A stretch of 64,000 nt of DNA from Nonlabens dokdonensis DSW-6. Its GTDB lineage: Bacteria > Bacteroidota > Bacteroidia > Flavobacteriales > Flavobacteriaceae. The translations under genes were made by a program, and so were the position numbers. Positions 26,908 to 34,859 of the stretch are shown piece after piece (positions within the stretch are counted from its first letter, which is position 1; each line of letters starts with the position of its first letter). The notes beneath the pieces were generated by a model that saw only the letters and a program-made list of their open reading frames with translations, made no database searches and had not been told where the DNA came from. The DNA lies in contig NC_020156.1 of assembly GCF_000332115.1 (NCBI RefSeq), forward strand, positions 3,783,501-3,847,500, written 5' to 3'.

Positions 26908-27591
26908 TTAGAAATTTATTATATTCATAGCTGTTTGAAATGACTCACAATACATTTTACCAGCTTGTGATCCTCTTAAAACTGCTAGTGCAGTGATCGC
27001 CTCGTCACTTCTAGGATGGGGATAAGGTCTCATAACACCTTCATAAGCGTGTAGTGCTTTTAGCTTTTGCTCTACACCTATCTTTCCTACTTCTATAAAA
27101 GTATCTGGTCTAAAAGTCTGTCCATCTACAGGAAATGCCCAGTCTGTAGAAGAAGGAATTTCCATGAAATAAAATGCTTCAATAGGTTTAGTTGGTTTTC
27201 TTTGAAATAGTCTAGCTGCCGCTTGACATGCTTTAGAGGTATGGTAATGATCATTGTTGAGATCATAAGGGTGATGCGTTATGAGAACATCTGGTTCTAT
27301 TTCTTCTATAATTTTTTCTATGTACTGGACTAATTCTAAATGCGCAACCGTATTGAACTTGATGTTAGGAAAATTTCCTAAAATAGGTTTTTCAGCACCC
27401 ATATATTCTTGAGCCTTATTAGTATGAATTTTCAAATCCTCTTGATCTGGTTTATGTCTTCTAGCGTCTACAGAACCTGATAAAATGCAGTTATAAACTT
27501 TGTGCCCTTTTTGCGATAAGACATAAGAACTCGCGCCGAATCCTAAAGCCTCATCATCTGGATGAGCAGTAATTGTAAGAAATGTTTTCAT
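26908..27591 (-). CDS. PIG-L family deacetylase (LmbE-like)
   Basis: This 227-residue zinc hydrolase has metal motifs AHPDDE (9-14) and HHPYDLNNDHYHT. The family removes N-acetyl groups from GlcNAc-type sugars. In this context it may deacetylate a nucleotide sugar or lipid-linked intermediate, perhaps preparing a free amine for the N-formyltransferase two genes downstream; that link is inferred from position only. No signal peptide is present, so it acts in the cytoplasm. Confidence 0.88.
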   Translation of the reverse strand: MKTFLTITAHPDDEALGFGASSYVLSQKGHKVYNCILSGSVDARRHKPDQEDLKIHTNKAQEYMGAEKPILGNFPNIKFNTVAHLELVQYIEKIIEEIEPDVLITHHPYDLNNDHYHTSKACQAAARLFQRKPTKPIEAFYFMEIPSSTDWAFPVDGQTFRPDTFIEVGKIGVEQKLKALHAYEGVMRPYPHPRSDEAITALAVLRGSQAGKMYCESFQTAMNIINF

Positions 27592-27647
27592 AAGAATATT
27601 TTAAATTTTTAACCCAATTTTTACTACGTAAGCAACGTCCATTAGGA

Positions 27648-28553
27648 TTATAACCAGTTGTTTGGGTAATCAATTATTTTTTTGGGATTCCATCCAATTT
27701 TTCTCGCCTTTTGATCACTGAAAGTTAATGAGTTAGTCATCTTTAAAAGTTGCCTTTTATTTATCGGCATTTTCTTTTTTAATATTTTTTGTAACATATC
27801 AGCACAATTTGCAATAATGAAAATAAAAAAATATGGTAAAGATATTGGTTTACGAACATTATAATGACTTGCAATTATGACTGATAACTGCTTAAATGAT
27901 GGGTGATGTCCATCAGTTAGATTGTAAATACCTCCATAAGTAGCTACTTTAGGTAGAAAAGAAGCTACATCACTAGCGAATACCATTGATTTTCTTACGT
28001 TACCATCATCTATATTAAAATAATATCCTTTTCTAATTGCATTTATCATAGAATTTAAATTACCGGGAGGATTAACACCAAAAAGAAGTGGTAACCTTAA
28101 TATTGTAATGACGACGTTATGCTTCTCTCCCCATTCTAACACGCTTTTCTCTGCCATTAATTTACTTTGACCATAAGGCTCTAAAGAATTTAAAGGCATA
28201 TCTTCATTTATATCTTTTCCTACATCTAAGCCGTAAACCGAAACGGTACTGATAAAAATAAAATACTTTGGTTTTTTTATCAAGGCATTTAATAAGTTGG
28301 TAGTCCCTTTTAAATTGACATCATAGAATTCTTTCCTTTCCAAAGAGGTCTTAGGAATTGAATGAGCCTTTCCTGCAACATGTATGATACAATCATAGTG
28401 TTGCTCTATATTAAAATCATCCATTACAAGATCGGCAAAAATAGTAGAACTTTTTTTTCTTCCTAAAGTATGTACCTTAAAACCTAACTCTATCAACTCA
28501 CTTAAGATATATTTACCTAAAAAACCAGAACTACCTGTAACCAAAACTTTCAT
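27648..28553 (-). CDS. SDR-family 4-keto sugar reductase/epimerase, WbpV-like
   Basis: This 301-residue extended SDR has the NAD(P) loop GSSGFLGKYIL and the catalytic YGQSK motif (YxxxK). The C-terminal region (PINKRQLLKMTNSLTFSDQKARKIGW) resembles the WbpV/WreQ group, which reduces UDP-4-keto-6-deoxy-GlcNAc to UDP-QuiNAc or FucNAc. It sits next to an initiating sugar transferase, the arrangement usual for such reductases. An epimerase role cannot be excluded. A 56-nt gap separates it from the deacetylase gene. Confidence 0.8.
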   Translation of the reverse strand: MKVLVTGSSGFLGKYILSELIELGFKVHTLGRKKSSTIFADLVMDDFNIEQHYDCIIHVAGKAHSIPKTSLERKEFYDVNLKGTTNLLNALIKKPKYFIFISTVSVYGLDVGKDINEDMPLNSLEPYGQSKLMAEKSVLEWGEKHNVVITILRLPLLFGVNPPGNLNSMINAIRKGYYFNIDDGNVRKSMVFASDVASFLPKVATYGGIYNLTDGHHPSFKQLSVIIASHYNVRKPISLPYFFIFIIANCADMLQKILKKKMPINKRQLLKMTNSLTFSDQKARKIGWNPKKIIDYPNNWL

Positions 28554-28559
28554 CCCGTA

Positions 28560-29741
28560 CTAATCTTTAAAAATTTCTACAAAACGAGATAAAACAATTT
28601 TCTTATCATAGCGTTCAACAGACAAATTTCGTGCATTTAATGACATTTTCCTCAGTGTATTAAAATCTGTATTGATTATTTCCATAATCGTTGTACAAAT
28701 CATTTCTGTACTGCCCGATTCTACAAACCAGCCTATATTATTCTCCTTTAAAACATAATAAAGCTCAGAATATAAATCCCCAATATATAATATAGGTTTA
28801 CCAGCAGCCAAAAGGTTATAAAATTTAGAAGGTACACCTAGTCCTACCATTCCTTTTTTTAAAGTAACAACGCCAATCGTAGAATTTGCTAGAAACTCAT
28901 TCTGTTTAGAGCGTTCAATCCAACCCAATTTTTCTATATGAGAAAGATTATTATTTTTTATGAAATTATCTATAGTTGCTGAAAAGGCTCCATTACCAAT
29001 AAAGGTAAAAGTATAATCTTCATTTCTAGTTTTATACAAAGCACTTAAAAGAGAATCAATTCCTTGCAATCTGCCTAAGTTACCTGCAAAAAGTAAGTTT
29101 TTAGATGACTGCTCATTTAAAATACTAGCTGAAATCCTCTCAGTATCAGCCCAATTCTCAATCACGTGAATTTGTACTTTATTGGCTACTTTATTTTGAA
29201 ATATTGCTTTCATGTCCCTTCCCAACACAATAATACTGTGCATTTTTTTGAATGAACGATTAAAGAAAATTTCTAAAATTTTAAAAATAAAATTCTTAGA
29301 TTTAAGAACATTCGATAGCAATAGATTTTCTGGAAAAACATCGTGAACTAATAAATTAATTTTCCACTTTTTAGATTTTGAATAAAAGCTTGCAATTAAT
29401 AATAAAAAAATAGGATTAGTAACCATTAGGACTTTAGAGTCTGATGGAATCTCACTTTTCATTAATTGGAATAATTTGAAGGAAACTAAAAAATTACCAA
29501 AAACTCTAGAAAGTAGTTTATTTTTATTGTACCCATTTGATTTGATCCTAAAAATATCTATATCTGGTAGGGAATCAACTTTTTCAACTTTATCTTTCTT
29601 TTCATAATACTCAGGTCCACAGATAACCTTTACATTATAAGTTTTAGCCATTTCTGCAGCAATCTCAGTCATTATATATCCTGTAGAGATTGTTTCTGGA
29701 TAAAAAAGTTCAGAAACTATATAAACATCTTGTTTACTCAC
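28560..29741 (-). CDS. GT4-family glycosyltransferase, WbuB-like
   Basis: This 393-residue GT-B enzyme has N-terminal SELFYPETISTGYIMTEIA and the donor-binding C-terminal half LLFAGNLGRLQGIDSLL, then GVPSKFYNLLAAGKPIL. It resembles WbuB, the transferase found beside UDP-L-FucNAc genes in Escherichia and other genera. Here it overlaps the CapG-like gene by 8 nt and follows the complete FucNAc pathway, so L-FucNAc transfer is the likely job. It probably acts second, after the initiating phosphoglycosyl transferase. Confidence 0.87.
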   Translation of the reverse strand: MSKQDVYIVSELFYPETISTGYIMTEIAAEMAKTYNVKVICGPEYYEKKDKVEKVDSLPDIDIFRIKSNGYNKNKLLSRVFGNFLVSFKLFQLMKSEIPSDSKVLMVTNPIFLLLIASFYSKSKKWKINLLVHDVFPENLLLSNVLKSKNFIFKILEIFFNRSFKKMHSIIVLGRDMKAIFQNKVANKVQIHVIENWADTERISASILNEQSSKNLLFAGNLGRLQGIDSLLSALYKTRNEDYTFTFIGNGAFSATIDNFIKNNNLSHIEKLGWIERSKQNEFLANSTIGVVTLKKGMVGLGVPSKFYNLLAAGKPILYIGDLYSELYYVLKENNIGWFVESGSTEMICTTIMEIINTDFNTLRKMSLNARNLSVERYDKKIVLSRFVEIFKD

Positions 29742-30867
29742 GCCAAACTACTTTTTTGATATAATCAGTGTAGCTAATTATTATTCTAACCACTTTTTCA
29801 CTTACGTTAGGCATTGAATAGTCAGACACCAATCGTAAATTTCTTTTATCATCAATATCTTGAAATTGAAGATGTTCTAAACCTTGTATAATGCGTTCTT
29901 TTTCTAATCCTACCATCATGACTGCACCTTCTTCCATTGCCTCTGGCCTTTCATGAGCTTCTCTAATGTTTAAAGCTCTAAAATTAAGAATACTTGATTC
30001 TTCAGAAATTGTACCACTATCTGATAAAACAGCAAAGGCATTAGCTTGAAGGTGATTGTAATCATTAAAACCTAGAGGTTTTAAAAATTTAATATTTTCA
30101 TGCAATTTTAACTCAGCTTGGTCTATTCTGTTTTTAGTTCTTGGATGAGTAGAAAATATAATAGGGTAATTATATTTTTCGGCTATTTCATTAAGCGTGT
30201 CAAACAAGTTGAAAAAATTTCTATCACTGTTTATGTTTTCTTGTCTATGAGCTGAAATAACAAAATACTTACCATTTTCAAGATTTTGCTCTTTCAAGAC
30301 GTTAGATTCTTTAATTTCCTTCATATAATAGTTAAGAACCTCAAACATAGGTGACCCAGTTTTGATGATTCTATCTGCTGGAAGACCTTCTCTCAACAAA
30401 TATTCTCTTGCTATATCACTGTAAGTTAAATTAACGTCAGCTGTGTGATCTACAATTTTTCTATTTGTTTCTTCAGGTACTCGTTGATCAAAACACCTAT
30501 TTCCTGCTTCCATGTGAAAAATGGGGATCTGACGCTTTTTAGCAGGAATAGCACATAAACAGCTGTTTGTATCACCTAAAACAAGAAAAGCTTCTGGCTT
30601 TAACTTCTCTAGTAATACATCTATCTTAATCATGATGTTACCCACAGTCTCCGCTGCATTTTTACCTGCTGCCTCTAAGAAATAATCTGGTTTACGTAAT
30701 CCTAAATCATCAAAAAAGATTTGATTCAATTCATAGTCATAATTTTGTCCAGTATGAATTAATGTATGCTCAATTGCTGGAGATGCATCTAATGCTGCAA
30801 GAACTCTTGATAATCTTATTATTTCAGGTCGTGTTCCTACAACCGTGGCTACTTTTAATTTTTTCAT
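29734..30867 (-). CDS. UDP-HexNAc C2-epimerase, CapG/FnlC-like (UDP-L-FucNAc synthesis)
   Basis: This 377-residue non-hydrolysing UDP-N-acetylglucosamine 2-epimerase fold protein has family motifs VLGDTNSCLCAIPAKK, HMEAGNRCFDQRVPEE and SDSGTISEESSIL. Sitting directly behind CapF- and CapE-like genes (3-nt gap), it should make the last step of UDP-L-FucNAc, epimerising UDP-L-PneNAc at C2. A plain WecB role (ManNAc) is less likely in this setting. Confidence 0.88.
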   Translation of the reverse strand: MKKLKVATVVGTRPEIIRLSRVLAALDASPAIEHTLIHTGQNYDYELNQIFFDDLGLRKPDYFLEAAGKNAAETVGNIMIKIDVLLEKLKPEAFLVLGDTNSCLCAIPAKKRQIPIFHMEAGNRCFDQRVPEETNRKIVDHTADVNLTYSDIAREYLLREGLPADRIIKTGSPMFEVLNYYMKEIKESNVLKEQNLENGKYFVISAHRQENINSDRNFFNLFDTLNEIAEKYNYPIIFSTHPRTKNRIDQAELKLHENIKFLKPLGFNDYNHLQANAFAVLSDSGTISEESSILNFRALNIREAHERPEAMEEGAVMMVGLEKERIIQGLEHLQFQDIDDKRNLRLVSDYSMPNVSEKVVRIIISYTDYIKKVVWRE

Positions 30868-30870
30868 TTT

Positions 30871-31992
30871 TTAAACTGTTTCAAAGTAAGTGTCTGCATC
30901 ATTAGGATTATAAAATTCATTGATCCAAAACATTGTATATAATTCTTCATCACCTATATTTTTAATATTATGAGTATACCATATAGGCATATCCACGTAG
31001 GAAGGTTGATCACCATCAAGATAAAAGCTTAAAATTTCATCTGTATTTATTTTACGAAGTTCTATTAAAGCTTTTCCTTTAATCACAGAAAATCTTTCTA
31101 TCTTTCTAGTATGGTAATGATTACCTCTGGTAACACCTGGTACGGTAGTAGAAAATGAAACTTGTCCATGTTGTTCTAATCTAATGATTTCTACAAAAGC
31201 TCCTCTATCGTCTTTATGTTGAGTGTAAACAACTGGAAAATGGTTCTTATGATCAATGAAACTCCTAAAAGTATTGAACATATTGAGCTCAAATTGATTC
31301 TCTAATGACGGCATTATACCTTTATTTAGGTAATCATTTTTATATCTATTTAATAAGTGAAGAACCTCGGTCACTTTATACGTCCCATCTTCAGGTACTG
31401 CAATCCTATTTATAGAACCTTGTTTATTATTTAATGGTTTTAACATCGCGTTAACGAGATTTTGAACATAAATCAAGTTAACCTCACTATCATTGACAAC
31501 CTCTGGCGTACCATCATTGTTCAAAAGGTGACAAAAGGTAGAAACAAAAGAATTATAAAAAGGACTTCCAAAAGGTCCGTAAACATTAGGAATAATAAAA
31601 CCTGTAAAACTAGCATTATTTTCTTTTGCCCAAAACTCTAACAGCTCTCTCCCTTTAAGTTTTGATTTACCGTATAAATTATCTTGAACTTCCTGAGAGG
31701 ATGACGAAAACAAAATGTGTGGTTGTGAGCTAGTTCTATTTAATGATTCGATCAATTCTTTTACCAAATTAACATTAGTATCATATATAAATTGCTGATC
31801 TTCATGTCTATTCATAGCTGCAAGATGGTAAATAACGTCACAACTTGAAACAAATTGATCTAAAGAGCTTTTATCTGCAAAAAAAGATTTATCATAATTA
31901 ATGATTTCATACTCATCTGGAAACAACTTTAAATTATTAAGAATATGACGTCCTAAAAATCCTTCTTGTCCAGTAATTCCAATTTTTTTCAT
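30871..31992 (-). CDS. CapF/FnlB-like bifunctional epimerase-reductase with cupin
   Basis: This 373-residue two-domain enzyme has an N-terminal SDR (residues 1 to about 250; GITGQEGFLGRHIL and the LYGKSK motif) and a C-terminal zinc cupin (about 255-370; DDRGAFVEII, TRGNHYHTRKIERF). In Staphylococcus CapF the cupin epimerises C3 and the SDR reduces C4 of the CapE product. All recognisable parts are present and length matches. It overlaps the upstream cupin gene by 4 nt. Confidence 0.92.
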   Translation of the reverse strand: MKKIGITGQEGFLGRHILNNLKLFPDEYEIINYDKSFFADKSSLDQFVSSCDVIYHLAAMNRHEDQQFIYDTNVNLVKELIESLNRTSSQPHILFSSSSQEVQDNLYGKSKLKGRELLEFWAKENNASFTGFIIPNVYGPFGSPFYNSFVSTFCHLLNNDGTPEVVNDSEVNLIYVQNLVNAMLKPLNNKQGSINRIAVPEDGTYKVTEVLHLLNRYKNDYLNKGIMPSLENQFELNMFNTFRSFIDHKNHFPVVYTQHKDDRGAFVEIIRLEQHGQVSFSTTVPGVTRGNHYHTRKIERFSVIKGKALIELRKINTDEILSFYLDGDQPSYVDMPIWYTHNIKNIGDEELYTMFWINEFYNPNDADTYFETV

Positions 31993-32447
31993 TGTCGTTT
32001 TTCTATTATAGTATCAAAATAGTCCAATTCAAATCTTACCTCATCTTTAATCGCATTAAGAGAGTAATTTGAGAATACTCCCAAACAGTGTTCTTTAGTC
32101 TTTGCTTTTATACAAGAAACATAACCAGGTGGGACGTATAAAACCTGAGGTTTATCGCATGACAATTCAAATAGGCTACATCTAACCTTATCACCTTTTT
32201 TATAATCTTCAAAAGCAATTAAACTTAATGAAATAGTTCCTTTCAGAGATTGAAACCACCTGCTTTCTATTTTATGGCCTTGCCATCCTCTCTCAAAGTT
32301 AGTATCACAGTTAGAAATTTGATAAAATCTTCGTATTTCTTTTAAATCAAAATCATTAACAAAAATCACGCTGCCACGACTATCTTCCACACTGCCTCCG
32401 TTAATTATATAGGGTTCTTTTATTTTATTGCTTTCGCGAAAGCGCAT
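31989..32447 (-). CDS. RmlC-like cupin, sugar epimerase/isomerase family
   Basis: This is a 152-residue single cupin domain. DSRGSVIFVNDFDL and RGWQGHKIESRWFQSLKG resemble dTDP-4-keto-rhamnose 3,5-epimerases and 3,4-ketoisomerases, but the metal-site pattern differs from both, so the substrate is open. It is inserted between CapE and CapF, which already carry all activities needed for FucNAc, and could act on that or on an RmlB product, as no true rmlC is present. Its start lies within the end of the CapE gene, and its first residues, RFRES, come from the palindromic repeat. Confidence 0.72.
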   Translation of the reverse strand: MRFRESNKIKEPYIINGGSVEDSRGSVIFVNDFDLKEIRRFYQISNCDTNFERGWQGHKIESRWFQSLKGTISLSLIAFEDYKKGDKVRCSLFELSCDKPQVLYVPPGYVSCIKAKTKEHCLGVFSNYSLNAIKDEVRFELDYFDTIIEKRQ

Positions 32448-33435
32448 CCTTAATTATTTTTAGTTTTTCTATAAGCACTTTCATGCCAGTTGCATCTAAC
32501 TGTTGGGTATTATGAGAGTGATAGTCATCCACAGTGGATATATCTTGTTCACCTTCTGAAAAGAATTGAGCATAATTAAGATCCCGATTATCTGCAGGTA
32601 TTCTAAAGAAATCACCCATATCTTCTGCTTTCAACATCTCCTCTCTAGTACAAAGGGTTTCGTATAATTTCTCACCATGTCTAGTGCCTATTACTTTAAC
32701 AGGATTTTCTACATTAAATATTTGTTTCATGGCAGTTACAAGATCTCCTATCGTTCCTGCTGGGGCTTTGTTTACAAATAAATCTCCAGATTTACCGTGC
32801 TCAAAAGCAAACAGAACTAATTCTACAGCGTCATCGAGTGACATAAGAAATCTTGTCATATTAGGGTCTGTGACGGTAAGACTTTCTCCTGATTCTATTT
32901 GATCTATAAATAATGGTATTACAGATCCTCGACTTGCCATCACATTTCCATATCTCGTAAGGCAAACTGTGGTTTTAGTGAGATTACGTGATGCTGCTAT
33001 TGCAACTTTCTCCATCAATGCTTTAGAAATTCCCATAGCATTTATAGGGTAAGCTGCTTTATCTGTGCTAAGGCAAATAACCTTATTTACTTCACATATC
33101 TCAGCGGCATCGATTACATTTTGCGTTCCTATTACATTTGTTCTAGTTGCCTCCATAGGAAAAAACTCACAGGAAGGAACTTGTTTTAATGCAGCTGCAT
33201 GAAATACATAGTCTACTCCACGCATAGCTTTTAAAATACTATCACTATTCCTAACATCGCCTATGTAGAACTTTAATTTAGGATTATTGAATGCCTTACG
33301 CATGTCATGCTGCTTTTTCTCATCTCTAGAAAAAATTCGTATTTCTTTAAAATGGTCAGTATCAATAAATCTTTTAAGAACTGCATTTCCAAATGAACCT
33401 GTTCCTCCTGTAATTAACAATGTCTTACTCTTCAT
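32425..33435 (-). CDS. UDP-GlcNAc 4,6-dehydratase/5-epimerase, CapE/FnlA-like
   Basis: This 336-residue SDR starts MKSKTLLITGGTGSFGNAVL, matching FnlA and CapE, and makes the first intermediate of UDP-L-FucNAc from UDP-GlcNAc. The active-site tyrosine is replaced by methionine (INAMGISK), as in characterised CapE. ATG 33435 is chosen by homology; ATG 33465 would add ten residues. The last residues (DALSRKQ) are encoded by the palindromic repeat, whose other reading frame starts the next gene, giving a 23-nt overlap. Confidence 0.9.
   Translation of the reverse strand: MKSKTLLITGGTGSFGNAVLKRFIDTDHFKEIRIFSRDEKKQHDMRKAFNNPKLKFYIGDVRNSDSILKAMRGVDYVFHAAALKQVPSCEFFPMEATRTNVIGTQNVIDAAEICEVNKVICLSTDKAAYPINAMGISKALMEKVAIAASRNLTKTTVCLTRYGNVMASRGSVIPLFIDQIESGESLTVTDPNMTRFLMSLDDAVELVLFAFEHGKSGDLFVNKAPAGTIGDLVTAMKQIFNVENPVKVIGTRHGEKLYETLCTREEMLKAEDMGDFFRIPADNRDLNYAQFFSEGEQDISTVDDYHSHNTQQLDATGMKVLIEKLKIIKDALSRKQ
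32430..32443. repeat. Palindromic repeat, copy 8 (in the CapE/cupin gene overlap)
   Basis: The 14-bp core is read in two frames: LSRK at the C terminus of the CapE-like protein and RFRES directly after the start Met of the cupin. Confidence 0.9.
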
Positions 33436-33496
33436 TTCTTTAAATTCTGGTCTGTTTACAACCATCAAGTGGTTGAGTTATAAACAATTTGATTTA

Positions 33497-34123
33497 CTAT
33501 TGAATTACTAATCTTTCAAAACTATTGATATATGAATCACTAACACTTTTCAAGGAAGTATTGTTAAAACCATAAAATGTCAAGCTATTTGCCACGGCAG
33601 CTTCATAGTCGTTAATTGAATCTCCAATGAGTATAGTTTCATTTGAATCATATTTATTCTCAAACATTAAATCTGAAACAAGTTTGTTTTTAGGTGTAGG
33701 AGACCCATGAATAGAATTAAAGTAAACTGCTAAGCCTAATTCCTTACAGATAAATCTCAGTTCTTCTTGATCAGATCCCGAGACAATGTGAAAATTATAA
33801 TTTGAATGGTTTGCTTCAATAAAATCTACTGTTTCTTTAATAAGGTTTTTTTTATCAGTTAATTCACTCCTCATTAAATCAGAAAAAGCGGTGGCGTGAA
33901 CTAATACTTCTTCGTCAGAAATATTTTTATTTAAAATAGACTCATAAAAGTATCTAATTTTAACATATCTAGAAAGACCTCCATTCACACGATGATAATC
34001 TATCAGTTTGTCAACCTTTTCCTTATCAAAATGTTCAAAAATCTCTCTAAATCCCCAATCTCTAACTTTCATTGAATCTAAAATGACACCATCAAAATCC
34101 CAAAGTATGTTTTTTATTTTCAT
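33497..34123 (-). CDS. HAD-superfamily phosphatase
   Basis: This 208-residue HAD hydrolase has nucleophile motif I WDFDGVILDS (D9, D11), motif II VSGSD, and motif IV LIGDSINDYEAA. The helical cap (about 20-90) places it with phosphoglycolate-phosphatase-like enzymes rather than the capless KdsC. By context it could remove the phosphate of an ulosonic acid 8- or 9-phosphate made by the adjacent aldolase-like gene. It overlaps the cytidylyltransferase gene by 4 nt. Confidence 0.85.
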   Translation of the reverse strand: MKIKNILWDFDGVILDSMKVRDWGFREIFEHFDKEKVDKLIDYHRVNGGLSRYVKIRYFYESILNKNISDEEVLVHATAFSDLMRSELTDKKNLIKETVDFIEANHSNYNFHIVSGSDQEELRFICKELGLAVYFNSIHGSPTPKNKLVSDLMFENKYDSNETILIGDSINDYEAAVANSLTFYGFNNTSLKSVSDSYINSFERLVIQ

Positions 34124-34857
34124 TGTAATTTTTTTAAGGCATTCTCTACTTTAATTATGTCTCCAGGATTATCTACCGCTATGGTTTCGGTTTCCATCAT
34201 TACCATTCTAATTTTTATATCAAAATCCATAAATCTCAAGATTTCAATATCTTCAAAACTTTCAAATAAACTTTTTGTATTATTTGAACCATAGATCTCT
34301 AGCTCTTCATAGCTAAAGGCATAGATACAAACCTGTTTTAGGTAAGTAGGTTTAAATTTCATGTTACTGTCTTTAATACCAGGAATAGGTAAACGAGACA
34401 TATAAATCAAATCATTATGTTTATTTACAAGAACTTTAGGAATATTAATATCTTTAGGATCTTCTTGAGTTGACATGGGTAGCATGCCATTCACAACGAG
34501 ATTCATGTTTACTTTTTTTTCTACGATGATTTTGAGAATATCTTCAGGAGATACCATAGGTTCATCTCCTTGAACATTTAAGTAAATATCAGCGTTGACT
34601 ATTTTTGCAAATTCCCAAATCCTGTCAGTTCCAGTTTTGCAATTATCTGGAGTCATGACACACTGATATCCTGAGGAAATGACTAGATCATAAATCCTTT
34701 GGTCGTCGGTAGCCACAAATGTATTATCCTTACCTATAGCTTTTTCAACTTGCTCTGCAACATGAATGATCATAGGTTTTTTATTTATCAACGCAAGTGG
34801 CTTACCTTCAAATCTGGAAGACTTATATCTTGCTGGGATTACTCCTACAACTTTCAT
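34120..34857 (-). CDS. KdsB-like CMP-sugar-acid synthetase
   Basis: This 245-residue cytidylyltransferase resembles CMP-Kdo synthetase: GVIPARYKSSRFEGKPL (CTP loop), VATDDQRI, NVQGDEPMV and a C-terminal VDNPGDI segment. It would activate a 2-keto-3-deoxy sugar acid as its CMP derivative. It is the middle gene of a three-gene module with an aldolase-like and a HAD gene and is distinct from the NeuA/LegF-type gene at 41840-42535. Whether it is the cell's only Kdo synthetase cannot be told, but its position argues for a capsule-specific acid. Confidence 0.85.
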   Translation of the reverse strand: MKVVGVIPARYKSSRFEGKPLALINKKPMIIHVAEQVEKAIGKDNTFVATDDQRIYDLVISSGYQCVMTPDNCKTGTDRIWEFAKIVNADIYLNVQGDEPMVSPEDILKIIVEKKVNMNLVVNGMLPMSTQEDPKDINIPKVLVNKHNDLIYMSRLPIPGIKDSNMKFKPTYLKQVCIYAFSYEELEIYGSNNTKSLFESFEDIEILRFMDFDIKIRMVMMETETIAVDNPGDIIKVENALKKLQ

Positions 34858-34859
34858 TA

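Noticed and set aside
32425..33435. Met in place of catalytic Tyr in CapE-, PglF- and LegB-like dehydratases
   Set aside because: MxxxK is the normal motif in this SDR subgroup, not a defect.
34120..34857. KdsB-like gene as the ordinary Kdo gene of LPS
   Set aside because: Possible, but it is overlapped by the HAD gene and flanked by the aldolase gene inside a capsule locus, and no kdsA is near; left as an alternative in the entry.
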